From contig JAEWAF010000079.1 in the NCBI GenBank assembly GCA_023391815.1, forward strand, positions 1-64,000: a stretch of DNA of 64,000 nucleotides, in the 5' to 3' direction. Shown here piece by piece: positions 1 through 8,278 of this stretch; position 1 is the stretch's first letter, and the number at the start of each line of letters is the position of its first letter. This DNA comes from Pseudomonadota bacterium. GTDB lineage: Bacteria > Pseudomonadota > Gammaproteobacteria > Steroidobacterales > Steroidobacteraceae. Position numbers and translations under genes: made by a program. Below the pieces are notes generated by a model. The model was not told the origin of the DNA, did not search any database, and saw only the letters and a program-made list of their open reading frames with translations.

Positions 1-96
1 CCGACGCGCATCTAGTCGGCGGCACGAGACCGCGCGGGTTGCAACGGGCGCGTCATAGAAGAACGAATGTGCTGCGCATCAACCATGGGGGCTCCT

Positions 97-1590
97 ATGA
101 AACGCCGCGAGTTCGTCCATTCAGCACTCCTGGCCGCGGCTGTGCTGCCAACCTTGAAGTTCGTGCCGGCGTTGGCGCGCTCCGGGCCCACTTCCGATAT
201 TCCGGCGGTCACCGCCGACGGAAGTGCGATCACACTTCGCAGTGCGGAGATTCGTGAGCTTGCGCAAGCGCTGAAAGGTCACCTGCTACTGAGAGGCGAC
301 GCGGGCTACGACGAGGCTCGTCTGTTGTTGAACCCTTCCTTCGACAAATACCCGGCACTCGTCGTACAGCCCACGGACGTTACAGATGTCCAGAAAGCGG
401 TGAGCTTCGCGCGTGAGCACAACCTGTTGCTCGCGGTGAAATGCGGCGGTCACAGTTTTTCCGGGCTGTCGAGCTGCGATCGCGGCATGCAGATCGATCT
501 CAAGGAGTTTCGCGGTGTCACGATCGACGCAGCGGGGCGTCGCGCGTCGGTGAAGGGCGGATGCTTGCTCGGGATGGTCGATCGCGAGTCGATGGCGCAA
601 GGTTTGGTCACGCCGCTCGGCACCGTCTCTCACACCGGCGTGGGCGGGTTGACCCTCGGTGGAGGGTTCGGACGAATCGCGCGTCGTTACGGTATGGCCA
701 TCGACAATCTCGAATCCATGGACGTGGTCACGGCCGACGGTCAGCTGCGTCATGCGAGCCTGCGCGAGAACCCGGATCTGTTCTGGGGCTTGCGCGGCGG
801 CAGCGGCAACTTCGGCGTCGTCACCAATTTCCAGTTCAATCTGCATCCGATGCAGCGTCAGGTCATCGCGGGCAAGCTGACGTTCCCGATCGAGAAAGCA
901 CGCGACTTGCTGTCCATGTACGCCGACTACGCGCCAGCGGCGCCCGATGAGGTGTATTTCGATCCCATGATCGCGCTGCCACCGGGCGGCGCGCCGGGTG
1001 TCGCTCAATTGGATGTTTGCTACAGCGGGCCGGAGAAAGACGCGGAACGCGTGCTGGCGCCGCTACGAAAGGTCGGTCCGGTGGGCGATACGATCAAAGC
1101 GGTGGATTACTTCGAGCTGCAACGCTCGGGCGATTGGGCCGACGCGCGCATGCTCGGCACTTATATCAAGGGCGGCTTCATATCGGCCATGCCGGGAGAG
1201 TTGATTTCAGCCTTGGTCGAGGGGCTCGAAGGCGATCCGCGCCGGACCACGGCCGTGTTCTTTCAGCATTGCGGTGGCGCATGCGGTCGCGTGGCCGAGG
1301 ACGCAACGGCCTTCCCCAGCCGTTACGCGATAGCGAACATGATGACGATGAGCGGCTGGCGGCATGGAGACGATCCAGCCGATCACATTGCAGCGACGCG
1401 GCGCTATTGGTCGACACTCGAGAAGTTCACGCGCGGCTTCTATGTCAACGACATGCCGCGAGAGGCGACGGCCAGCGACATCAACGCCAACTATCGCGGC
1501 AACTACCGCAGACTGGCGATGCTGAAGACCAAATACGATCCGACCAACCTGTTCCGATTGAACGCGAACGTGCAGCCGGCGCGCGCCTGA
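97..1590 (+). CDS. Exported FAD-dependent oxidase (FAD_binding_4 plus BBE domains)
   Basis: Predicted 497-residue flavoprotein of the berberine-bridge-like oxidase family, which oxidises alcohols, sugars or amines with O2. The start at 97 is chosen over ATGs at 67 and 85 because it opens a signal sequence MKRREFVHSALLAAA, with a twin-arginine-like RRExV followed by a hydrophobic core; Tat export of a folded flavoprotein is inferred. The FAD domain follows: KCGGHSFSG holds the histidine that usually carries covalent FAD, and GVGGLTLGGGFG is the second FAD loop. In bicovalent members a cysteine sits just before that loop; here it is His (VSHTGVGG), so single covalent attachment is expected. The C-terminus NYRGNYRRLAMLKTKYDPTN is the BBE signature. 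It stands alone, ending 9 bases from a convergent gene. The substrate cannot be read from the sequence. Confidence 0.88.
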   Translation: MKRREFVHSALLAAAVLPTLKFVPALARSGPTSDIPAVTADGSAITLRSAEIRELAQALKGHLLLRGDAGYDEARLLLNPSFDKYPALVVQPTDVTDVQKAVSFAREHNLLLAVKCGGHSFSGLSSCDRGMQIDLKEFRGVTIDAAGRRASVKGGCLLGMVDRESMAQGLVTPLGTVSHTGVGGLTLGGGFGRIARRYGMAIDNLESMDVVTADGQLRHASLRENPDLFWGLRGGSGNFGVVTNFQFNLHPMQRQVIAGKLTFPIEKARDLLSMYADYAPAAPDEVYFDPMIALPPGGAPGVAQLDVCYSGPEKDAERVLAPLRKVGPVGDTIKAVDYFELQRSGDWADARMLGTYIKGGFISAMPGELISALVEGLEGDPRRTTAVFFQHCGGACGRVAEDATAFPSRYAIANMMTMSGWRHGDDPADHIAATRRYWSTLEKFTRGFYVNDMPREATASDINANYRGNYRRLAMLKTKYDPTNLFRLNANVQPARA

Positions 1591-1598
1591 GCGCCGAA

Positions 1599-1970
1599 TT
1601 ACACGCTCTCTTCGCTCAACCACTCCAGTGCGGCGACCTTGTCTTCATAAAAGACACGATAGTCGCCGTCGCCAAAGGCGAGGCGGGCAAGAAACGCCAG
1701 CTTGGTGTTTGGAACAACGATGGCGCGGCGGAGTTTTACGTCGACGACTTGCTCATCGAGCGCGCGTTGCACCCAGGGAATGCTCACGGGCGGCGGCTCC
1801 ATGTCGAGCGCATCGTAGAGCACTTTTCGAACGCCGCTTTCACGGACGAGCGACAAAACTTCCGTTTGGCATTCCTGCAACACCGCCTCGGTGGGGCAAC
1901 CACGGACGCGTGCGACGATGAAGCTGTCGGCCAGATTCACAGCGACTTGATTCTGAGTGGATTCGCTCAT
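1599..1970 (-). CDS. SpoIIAA/STAS-like small protein
   Basis: About 123 residues, no signal peptide and no membrane segment, so cytoplasmic. It has an alternating strand/helix pattern (VAVNLADSFIVARVRG, then VRKVLYDALDM, then RRAIVVPNTKLAFLARLAFG) resembling the STAS/SpoIIAA-like fold of short proteins such as those with PF11964-like domains. The C-terminal VFYEDKVAALEWL (an aspartate-containing loop followed by EALEWL) is a frequent ending in that group. ATG at 1970 is preferred to the upstream GTG at 1979, and neither has a clear ribosome site. It is divergent from the receiver-like gene at 2062, so a shared regulatory region is likely. The partner and role are unknown; the family call rests on pattern only. 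Confidence 0.65.
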   Translation of the reverse strand: MSESTQNQVAVNLADSFIVARVRGCPTEAVLQECQTEVLSLVRESGVRKVLYDALDMEPPPVSIPWVQRALDEQVVDVKLRRAIVVPNTKLAFLARLAFGDGDYRVFYEDKVAALEWLSEESV

Positions 1971-2061
1971 GACGAGCACATTCTACAGCGATCGTCGCGG
2001 GTGCAACCACCGGCCGCGGCGGTTCGTGTTACTCAATGAGTGGGACAGCGATGAGTCATGT

Positions 2062-2517
2062 ATGAATATCAATGTACTGGTAGCGGAACCCAGCGGCGCT
2101 GACTGGACCGCGATTGCGAAGGGCATCAGACGACAGCTGCCGGACGCTTCGGTGCTGCGTGTAAAAGATGGCGAGCAAGCGCTGAGATTTTTGTTTCATC
2201 GCGGACTGCTGACCGCCGATCCGCCCGTGCCGGATCTGGTGCTGCTGGCCGAAGAGTTGCCGCTGATTCCGGCGGCCGGCGTCATCGCCCGAATGCGCAT
2301 CGATCCTCGCACGCGGTTCACGCCGGTGATCGTGGTCCGCCAGGACCCGGAGCAGGAGTCGCTGGATCCGTATTGGGATGGGGAAATGCGCTCGGCGATG
2401 ACCACGATTCGCGTGACCGACGGGCTCGAGGTGCGGGTCGCGGAGGCGGTGAACGACCTGTGTCATCGCTATCCGCGCTTGCCGGAACGGCAAAAAACGC
2501 TGTCATTTCGTCAATAA
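2062..2517 (+). CDS. Receiver-like protein without the phospho-acceptor aspartate
   Basis: A single-domain protein of about 151 residues with the order of a CheY/Rcp1-type receiver. It opens with a hydrophobic strand MNINVLVAEPSG, then GEQALRFLFHRG, then VPDLVLLAEELPLIPAAGVIARMR (the strand that normally ends in the phosphorylated Asp), then FTPVIVVRQ. At the phospho-acceptor place the sequence reads LVLLAEELP, where functional receivers read LVLLDxxLP, so Asp is replaced by Ala. The acidic N-terminal pair is also degenerate (AEPSG). This suggests a phosphorylation-independent pseudo-receiver. The frame stays open back to 1957, but the start at 2062 gives a family-length protein with no odd N-terminal tail. 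It is divergent from the STAS-like gene. No output domain is present. Confidence 0.72.
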   Translation: MNINVLVAEPSGADWTAIAKGIRRQLPDASVLRVKDGEQALRFLFHRGLLTADPPVPDLVLLAEELPLIPAAGVIARMRIDPRTRFTPVIVVRQDPEQESLDPYWDGEMRSAMTTIRVTDGLEVRVAEAVNDLCHRYPRLPERQKTLSFRQ

Positions 2518-2613
2518 ATCGGGCTGCGCCGGGCAGCCTGCCCGCTTCCCGGTGACGTCCGGGGTTCCTACCATAACCGCTTGCCTGACAGGCATTTGCG
2601 CGAGGGTAGGAGC

Positions 2614-3681
2614 ATGGTCGACTACGTCGGCATCACGGACATTCAGCAACTGGTCAACCACATCGGGCCCGGTGAGTTCATGGCGCGGCTCGCCGCCCAG
2701 ATCGAGTCCGACTATCGGCGCTGGGGCCAGTTCGAGAAATCGGCCCGGCTCGCCAGTCATTCCGAGGTCGGCGTGATCGAGCTCATGCCGATCAGCGACG
2801 GCGAGCTGTACTCATTCAAATATGTGAACGGCCACCCCAAGAACACCAGCCTCGGCCTGCTCACCGTCACTGCGTTCGGGGTGCTGGCGGAAGTTTCCAC
2901 CGGCTATCCGGTGTTGCTCTCCGAGCTCACCGTGACGACTGCGCTTCGCACCGCCGCCATGTCGGCGCTAGCGGCGAAGTGGATGGCACGCCCCGACAGC
3001 AAGACGATGGCGCTGATCGGCAATGGTGCTCAGAGTGAGTTTCAGGCCATGGCCTTCCAACGCATGCTCGGCATCGATCAGCTCCGGCTGTATGACGTCG
3101 ATTCGCGCGCGACTGCGAAACTTGTCCAGAATCTGCGCGCCATGCCGGAGTTCCGAAGCGTTTCATTGGTGCACGCGACGTCCGCTGCGGAAGCGGCACA
3201 AGGCGCCGATATCATCACGACCGTGACCGCCGACAAACGCAATGCTGTGATCGTGACGCCCTCGATGGTCGCGCCGGGCATGCATTTGAATGCAGTCGGC
3301 GGCGATTGTCCGGGCAAGACCGAGCTGCATGCCGAGATTCTGCGTCGCCCCGATGCGCGAGTCGTCGTGGAGTACGAGCCGCAGTCGCGGATCGAAGGTG
3401 AGATTCAGCAAATGCCGGCGGACTTCGCGGTGACCGAGTTTGCCGACGTGGTCAACGGCGTGCGGCCAGGCCGCGCCACTGACGGTGAAATCACGGTGTT
3501 CGATTCCGTGGGCTTCGCGCTCGAAGACTACTCGGCACTGAAGTTCCTGCACGAGCTGACTCGCGAGCGCCCGGAGTTCTGTCGTGAGATCGATCTGGTT
3601 CCCGAGCTCGACGATCCGAAAGATTTGTTTGGCGGCACGCTCGGCACGAGCAAGCGTGGCCGGATGCGACGCGTCGCGTGA
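2614..3681 (+). CDS. ocd: Ornithine cyclodeaminase family protein
   Basis: 355 residues, the usual length of the ornithine cyclodeaminase/mu-crystallin family. The family enzyme converts L-ornithine to L-proline and ammonia with bound NAD. The start at 2614 follows the ribosome site AGGGTAGGAG. The central Rossmann segment MALIGNGAQSEFQAMAF has the expected GxGxQ nucleotide loop. Upstream, ELYSFKYVNGHPKN carries the substrate-binding lysine, and HLNAVGGDCPGKTEL contains the GGDxPGKxEL active-site motif with its Asp, typical of true cyclodeaminases rather than alanine dehydrogenase relatives. Its neighbour is a convergent Lrp/AsnC regulator, a common companion of amino-acid catabolic genes. 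Likely role: arginine/ornithine breakdown to proline. Substrate assignment is by family. Confidence 0.9.
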   Translation: MVDYVGITDIQQLVNHIGPGEFMARLAAQIESDYRRWGQFEKSARLASHSEVGVIELMPISDGELYSFKYVNGHPKNTSLGLLTVTAFGVLAEVSTGYPVLLSELTVTTALRTAAMSALAAKWMARPDSKTMALIGNGAQSEFQAMAFQRMLGIDQLRLYDVDSRATAKLVQNLRAMPEFRSVSLVHATSAAEAAQGADIITTVTADKRNAVIVTPSMVAPGMHLNAVGGDCPGKTELHAEILRRPDARVVVEYEPQSRIEGEIQQMPADFAVTEFADVVNGVRPGRATDGEITVFDSVGFALEDYSALKFLHELTRERPEFCREIDLVPELDDPKDLFGGTLGTSKRGRMRRVA

Positions 3682-3687
3682 CGAGGG

Positions 3688-4155
3688 CTACGTCAGCCTG
3701 AATGTCTGCAGATGGATTGACGTCTCGGTGTTGCCGACGCCCTTGATCTTCCGAATACGTTCCAGCACTTCGGACAGCTCGGCGATGGATGCGGCGTGCA
3801 CCTCGGCCAGCAGATCCCATCGTCCGTTGGTATCGTGAAGCGAGCTCACCGCGGGCTCGCCCAGAAGCCGCTTCACCACATCGCGGGTTTTGTCTCCCTC
3901 GACCGCGATACTGATCCATGCCCGAATCCCGCTCGGCTGGGCATGGGCGCGGACCTGCACTGAATAGCCGGCGATCACGCCGGTCGCCTCCAGCCGGGCA
4001 ATCCGATTCGCGATCGTGCCCCTGGAAACTCCCAGCTTCCTCGCCAGTGTCGCGGTCGGCGTCCTCGCATTCACACGCAATAACCCGAGAAGCTGGTGAT
4101 CGAGCGCATCCAGCGCTGCATTCTTGTCGTTGGTCGGCTTGGGGTCGCTCTGCAT
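3688..4155 (-). CDS. Lrp/AsnC family transcriptional regulator
   Basis: 155 residues. The N-terminal AsnC-type helix-turn-helix (LDHQLLGLLRVNARTPTATL, then LGVSRGTIANRIARLEATGV) is followed by a RAM/AsnC ligand-binding domain with the usual glycine-rich WDLLAEVHAAS loop. Family members bind amino acids and regulate amino-acid metabolism, often locally. It is convergent with the ornithine cyclodeaminase gene, the stops lying 6 bases apart, so that enzyme is a plausible target, although convergent orientation means the two do not share a promoter. The start ATG at 4155 begins MQSDPKPTNDKNAALD. The ligand is unknown; ornithine or arginine is a guess from context. Confidence 0.9.
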   Translation of the reverse strand: MQSDPKPTNDKNAALDALDHQLLGLLRVNARTPTATLARKLGVSRGTIANRIARLEATGVIAGYSVQVRAHAQPSGIRAWISIAVEGDKTRDVVKRLLGEPAVSSLHDTNGRWDLLAEVHAASIAELSEVLERIRKIKGVGNTETSIHLQTFRLT

Positions 4156-4299
4156 GACGCAGCATAGATTATCCGATTACAGTCAATCCTGGCAGGACCT
4201 TAGGGGGGCGGTGGCCCGCCGATGGCGTGGCGCATGGGGGCTCCCGATGGATTCGTGGGGTCTTACTTGGTTATCCGTCCCGTGCAATCGAGCTCCGCA

Positions 4300-5634
4300 A
4301 TGACCGAAACACGCCCAGCCACAATACAAGTAGCCAATGACAATCCGCCCTCCGGGGTGGCCCGATTCTTCAAGTCGGCCTCGGTCATCGAAGCGTACGA
4401 GATGCGCGCCGTCGTGCTCAGCATGACGTTTTTCTTTCTGCTGTTCGGCAGCTACTCCGTCATCAAGCCGGTCCGCGACGCCATGGGCACGGTGTACGGG
4501 ATGGAGAACATCCAGCAGCTGTTCACCGGCACGTTCATCGTGAGCTTCCTGGTCGCGCCGCTGTACTCATGGACGGCATCGAGAGTGAAGCTCTCGACCT
4601 TCCTTCCCTGGATCTACGGGGTGGTCGCGCTGTCGATCGTCGGCTTCTACGCGGCATTCGAGTTCGGCGCGGAGAACGATCGCTGGGTGGCGGCGGCGTT
4701 CTATATCTGGGTGAGCACGTTCAACATGCTCATCATCTCGGTGTTCTGGACGTTCATGGCCGATCTGTTCTCGCGCACGCAGGCGAAGCGGTTGTTCGGC
4801 TTTGTCGCGGCGGGTGGAACGATCGGCGGCATCGTCGGGCCGGCGACCGCCACCTTGCTGGTGAAAACGCTGGGCAACGAGAATCTGATGCTGATCTCCG
4901 CCGCGGGTTTCGCGCTCACCGCGATGCTCGTGCACATGCTCTCGGTGGAGAAGAGCCGGATGATCGCCGCCGGCGTCGAGGCGCAGCGGACCACGCTCGA
5001 TCACAAGCTCGCCGGCAATCCGCTGGACGGCTTCAAGCTGTTGTTGAAGTCGCGTTACCTGCTGCTGCTGGCGGCGTTCCTGCTGCTGATGACCTGGATC
5101 TCCACGGTTGTTTATATCCAGCTGGGCGATCTGATCACCAAGTCGTTCGAAAGCCGGGAAGCGCGCACCCAGGCGTATGCGACCATCGATTTGATCGTCA
5201 ACAGCGCCGCGGTGTTCATTCAGCTGTTCGGCACCGGCCGGATCATTTCCCGCTTCGGGGTGACCACCGGGCTGTTGCTCAACCCCATCATCATGGTGAT
5301 CGCGTTCTTCGCCGCGATCCTGTCGCCGGTGCTGATCGTGCTGGCCAGCATTCAAGTGACCCGACGGGTCGCGGAGTACGCCGTCGCGAAACCGACGCGC
5401 GAAATGTTGTTCACGGTCGTCGATCAGGAGAGCAAGTACAAAGCGAAGAACGTCATCGACACGGTGGTGTACCGCTTCGGGGACGTGAGCTCGGCGTGGG
5501 TCAGTTCCTTCATCCTGCCGTTCGGGGTTACGGGGCTCGCGATCTTCGGCGCCATCGTCTGCCTGATCTGGTTCCCGATCGCTTATACGTTGGGCAAGCG
5601 GTACGAAGGGGCGGGTGGTCCGACCGCGCACTGA
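4300..5634 (+). CDS. Polytopic transporter, Npt1/Npt2 (ADP/ATP translocase)-like MFS protein
   Basis: About 444 residues with some eleven or twelve hydrophobic segments. The first helix is followed by FGSYSVIKPVRDAMGT, a segment typical of the bacterial/plastid nucleotide transporter group (TlcC/Npt) and of related MFS proteins found in many free-living Proteobacteria. Helices 4-5 contain FMADLFSRTQAKRLFGFVAAGGTIGG, an MFS-like loop with basic residues. The open frame extends to 4222; ATG at 4300 (MTETRPATIQVANDN) is preferred because the extra N-terminus is not family-like. It stands alone between the Lrp gene and tRNA-Sec. In obligate intracellular bacteria relatives exchange ATP/ADP, but the substrate of free-living homologues is not established, so none is assigned. 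Confidence 0.8.
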   Translation: MTETRPATIQVANDNPPSGVARFFKSASVIEAYEMRAVVLSMTFFFLLFGSYSVIKPVRDAMGTVYGMENIQQLFTGTFIVSFLVAPLYSWTASRVKLSTFLPWIYGVVALSIVGFYAAFEFGAENDRWVAAAFYIWVSTFNMLIISVFWTFMADLFSRTQAKRLFGFVAAGGTIGGIVGPATATLLVKTLGNENLMLISAAGFALTAMLVHMLSVEKSRMIAAGVEAQRTTLDHKLAGNPLDGFKLLLKSRYLLLLAAFLLLMTWISTVVYIQLGDLITKSFESREARTQAYATIDLIVNSAAVFIQLFGTGRIISRFGVTTGLLLNPIIMVIAFFAAILSPVLIVLASIQVTRRVAEYAVAKPTREMLFTVVDQESKYKAKNVIDTVVYRFGDVSSAWVSSFILPFGVTGLAIFGAIVCLIWFPIAYTLGKRYEGAGGPTAH

Positions 5635-5647
5635 CCATCGCGACCGG

Positions 5648-5738
5648 CGGAAGAGGTAGGAGTCGAACCTACCGAAGATGCATGGCACCTTCCGCCGGGT
5701 TTGAAGTCCGGGCACCCCGCCGGGGATGTTTCTCTTCC
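5648..5738 (-). tRNA. selC: tRNA-Sec, anticodon UCA
   Basis: Read on the minus strand it begins GGAAGAG and ends CTCTTCC plus discriminator G. The anticodon loop CTTCAAA places UCA at 5704-5702, the selenocysteine anticodon. The D stem is 6 bp with a 4-base loop (CATCCC CGGC GGGGTG), the anticodon arm is CCGGA-CTTCAAA-CCCGG, and a long variable arm (GAAGGTGC/GCATCTTC, loop CAT) precedes T arm GTAGG-TTCGACT-CCTAC. These are hallmarks of bacterial tRNA-Sec. By my fold the acceptor stem is 7 bp and the T stem 5 bp, totalling 12 where 8+5 is usual. The 3' end is encoded as CCG, not CCA. It is divergent from selA-selD. Confidence 0.95.
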
Positions 5739-5810
5739 GGGACTATGGTGCATTCGTGACTGCTGCATTGTCCAGGCGGTGCTAGAGTAGGGCAACGCGG
5801 AGTCGCACCC

Positions 5811-7208
5811 ATGGCAACTCAGCAGCCCAGTCCTTTCCCTTCAGTCGATCGCATTGCGCGTTTCGCGGACGTTGCAGGCCTGTGCGACACCTACGGCCGC
5901 ACCGCGGTCATCGATGCAATCCGAACCGTCCTCGATGCCTATCGCGCTCGTATGAACGAGTCGGGATATCTGGCGCCAGATGATAAAGAGTTGTCGCGTG
6001 CAGTCGAGGATCGTTTGCTTGCGCGCGCGATGCCACGACTGCGCCGAGTGTTCAATCTCACAGGCACCGTGCTCCACACGAATCTCGGGCGCACACAGTT
6101 GTCGAAGCGAGCCATCGAGCACGCCGCAATGGCCATGCGCGAAGCATGCAACCTCGAGTTCGACCTGGATACCGGCGGCCGCGGCGAGCGTGACAACCTG
6201 GTTGAGGACATCCTTGTCGAGTTGACCGGAGCTGAAGCAGCCACGGTAGTAAACAACAATGCGGCGGCGGTGCTGGTCGTGCTCGCCACGCTGGCGCAGA
6301 AGCGCGAGGTCATATTGTCTCGCGGCGAACTGGTCGAGATCGGTGGCGCGTTTCGGATTCCCGATGTCATGCGCAGCGCCAACACTCGGTTGATCGAGGT
6401 GGGGACCACCAATCGAACCCATCCAGCGGATTATGAGAAGGCCATCGGTCCGAAAACCGCGGCACTCATGAAGGTGCACACCAGCAACTATCAGATCAGC
6501 GGCTTCGTTGCTCATGTGTCGGAGCCCGAGGTGGCCCGCATCGCGCACGAGCATGAGTTGCCATTCGTCGTCGATCTCGGCGCTGGCAGTTTGCTCGACC
6601 TTGCTGCTTATCGTCTGCCGAAGGAACCGGTCGTGCGTGAGACGATCGCTAGTGGTGCGGACGTTGTGACATTCAGTGGTGACAAGCTGCTCGGCGGACC
6701 GCAAGCCGGTCTGATCGTGGGCAAGAAGTCGCTGATCGATAGAATCAAACGTCACCCGTTGAAGCGGGCATTGCGCGTGTCGAAGCCGATACTCGCTGCA
6801 CTCGAAGGCACGCTGCTCGCGTATCGCACGCCCGATCTGTTGATGCAGGAGTTGCCGACGCTACGTTTGTTGACGCGGCCGTTGGCTGACATCGAAGCGC
6901 TCGCCAATCGGGTGCAGCCGCAACTTGCCACCGCCCTTGGTGTGCACTGGCAAGTGAATGTGACGTCGGTGTCCGGTCAGGTCGGCAGCGGCTCGCTACC
7001 GACCGAGCTCATTCCGAGCATGGCTCTGACCTGCCGGCCCACGAGCGCAAAAGTGGGCTCGGCGTTGCAGCGTCTGGCCGCCGCGCTACGCAGGTTGCCG
7101 ACCCCGGTCATTGGCCGAATCGCCGATGACGCGTTGGTTCTCGATCTACGATGTTTGGAAGATGAGCAGGGCTTCGTCGCCCAGCTTGGTCAGCTTGCCG
7201 CGAAGTGA
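5811..7208 (+). CDS. selA: L-seryl-tRNA(Sec) selenium transferase
   Basis: 465 residues, full length for SelA, the PLP enzyme that converts Ser-tRNA(Sec) to Sec-tRNA(Sec) with selenophosphate. The N-terminal tRNA-binding region (FPSVDRIARF, LLARAMPRLRRVFNLTGTVL) is followed by HTNLGRTQLS, the nucleotide-phosphate region with VVNNNAAAVLVVLATLA, and TFSGDKLLGGPQAG, where K292 is the PLP Schiff-base lysine. The C-terminal domain has SGQVGSGSLPTELIPS. Its stop overlaps the possible GTG start of selD, so the two are co-transcribed and probably translationally coupled. The tRNA gene selC lies divergently 72 bases upstream. The selA-selD pair with selC shows the organism makes Sec-tRNA; selB, the elongation factor, must be elsewhere. 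Confidence 0.97.
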   Translation: MATQQPSPFPSVDRIARFADVAGLCDTYGRTAVIDAIRTVLDAYRARMNESGYLAPDDKELSRAVEDRLLARAMPRLRRVFNLTGTVLHTNLGRTQLSKRAIEHAAMAMREACNLEFDLDTGGRGERDNLVEDILVELTGAEAATVVNNNAAAVLVVLATLAQKREVILSRGELVEIGGAFRIPDVMRSANTRLIEVGTTNRTHPADYEKAIGPKTAALMKVHTSNYQISGFVAHVSEPEVARIAHEHELPFVVDLGAGSLLDLAAYRLPKEPVVRETIASGADVVTFSGDKLLGGPQAGLIVGKKSLIDRIKRHPLKRALRVSKPILAALEGTLLAYRTPDLLMQELPTLRLLTRPLADIEALANRVQPQLATALGVHWQVNVTSVSGQVGSGSLPTELIPSMALTCRPTSAKVGSALQRLAAALRRLPTPVIGRIADDALVLDLRCLEDEQGFVAQLGQLAAK

Positions 7209-8278
7209 TCGTCATGAATCCAGTCCATACATCCGCTGAACCGCGCCTCAGCTCTCTGTCTCATGGCGGCGGCTGTGGCTGCAAGATCGCGCCCGGCCTG
7301 CTGTCGCAGATTCTCAAGGGCACGTCGGTGCTGCCCGTGCCGCCGGAGCTGATGGTCGGCATGGAAACATCCGACGACGCCGCGGTTTATCGTCTCAACG
7401 ACGAGCAGGCGCTGATCGCGACCACGGACTTCTTCATGCCCATCGTCGACGATCCGTACGACTTCGGCCGCATCGCTGCGACGAATGCGCTGAGCGATGT
7501 TTATGCGATGGGCGGCCGGCCCATCCTGGCGCTGGCCATCGTGGGCATGCCGATCGATGTACTGCCAGCGGCCACGATCGGGCGGATTCTCGAAGGCGGC
7601 GCTTCGGTTTGTTGTTCCGGTGGGATTCCGATCGCCGGCGGACACAGCATCGATTCCGTCGAACCGATTTACGGATTGGTTGCTCTGGGGCTCGCACATC
7701 CCGATCGCATCAAGCGAAACGCCGACGCGCAGTCGGGCGACGCGCTGGTACTCGGCAAGCCGCTCGGTGTCGGCGTGTTGTCCGCCGCTCTCAAGAAACG
7801 AGCGCTGGGGGCCTCTGGATACGAGCAGATGATCGCGACCACGACTCAGTTGAATACGCCCGGCCCCGAGCTTGCCGCGCTCTCGGGCGTGCATGCGCTC
7901 ACCGACGTGACGGGATTCGGCCTTGCCGGTCACGCGTTGGAGTTGGGGCGTGGCTCGGGATGTGACTTACGCATTGAATGGTCGGCGGTGCCGTTGCTGA
8001 GTGGCGTGCGTGAGCTGGCCAACCAGGGATTCGTTACGGGCGCATCAGGCCGAAATTGGTCGAGCTACGGCGCCGAGGTCCTGCTGCCACCGACCTTCGC
8101 AGCCGAAGACAAAGCGCTGCTCACCGATCCGCAAACCAGCGGCGGCTTGCTGGTGGCGTGCTCGTCGTCCGCTGTGGACGAAGTGCTCGCTGTGTTTCGA
8201 CGGCAAGGTTTTGAACATGCCGCGAAGATCGGCTCGGTCACCGCGAAGAGTGCCGAGCCGACCTTGAGCGTTGTTTAG
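7205..8278 (+). CDS. selD: Selenide, water dikinase
   Basis: About 354-357 residues. SelD makes selenophosphate from selenide and ATP for SelA and for 2-selenouridine synthesis. The N-terminal glycine-rich loop reads GGGCGCKIAPG: both catalytic residues are present, the Cys (TGT, not a Sec TGA) and the Lys three residues on. ATP/metal-binding motifs TSDDAAVYRLN, ATTDFFMPIVDDPYDFGRIA and GGHSI follow, and TDVTGFGLAGHALEL and TDPQTSGGLL are conserved C-terminal signatures. The start may be GTG at 7205, overlapping the selA stop as GTGA, or ATG at 7214; the first is used here because tight overlap is common. Its stop overlaps that of the convergent TonB-receptor gene by 3 bases. Confidence 0.96.
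   Translation: MIVMNPVHTSAEPRLSSLSHGGGCGCKIAPGLLSQILKGTSVLPVPPELMVGMETSDDAAVYRLNDEQALIATTDFFMPIVDDPYDFGRIAATNALSDVYAMGGRPILALAIVGMPIDVLPAATIGRILEGGASVCCSGGIPIAGGHSIDSVEPIYGLVALGLAHPDRIKRNADAQSGDALVLGKPLGVGVLSAALKKRALGASGYEQMIATTTQLNTPGPELAALSGVHALTDVTGFGLAGHALELGRGSGCDLRIEWSAVPLLSGVRELANQGFVTGASGRNWSSYGAEVLLPPTFAAEDKALLTDPQTSGGLLVACSSSAVDEVLAVFRRQGFEHAAKIGSVTAKSAEPTLSVV

Noticed and set aside
4567..5715. A 382-residue minus-strand open frame opposite the Npt-like transporter
   Set aside because: Highly charged, glutamine- and arginine-rich translation without structure, and it crosses tRNA-Sec.
7274..7276. SelD as a selenoprotein
   Set aside because: The catalytic codon is TGT (Cys), not TGA.
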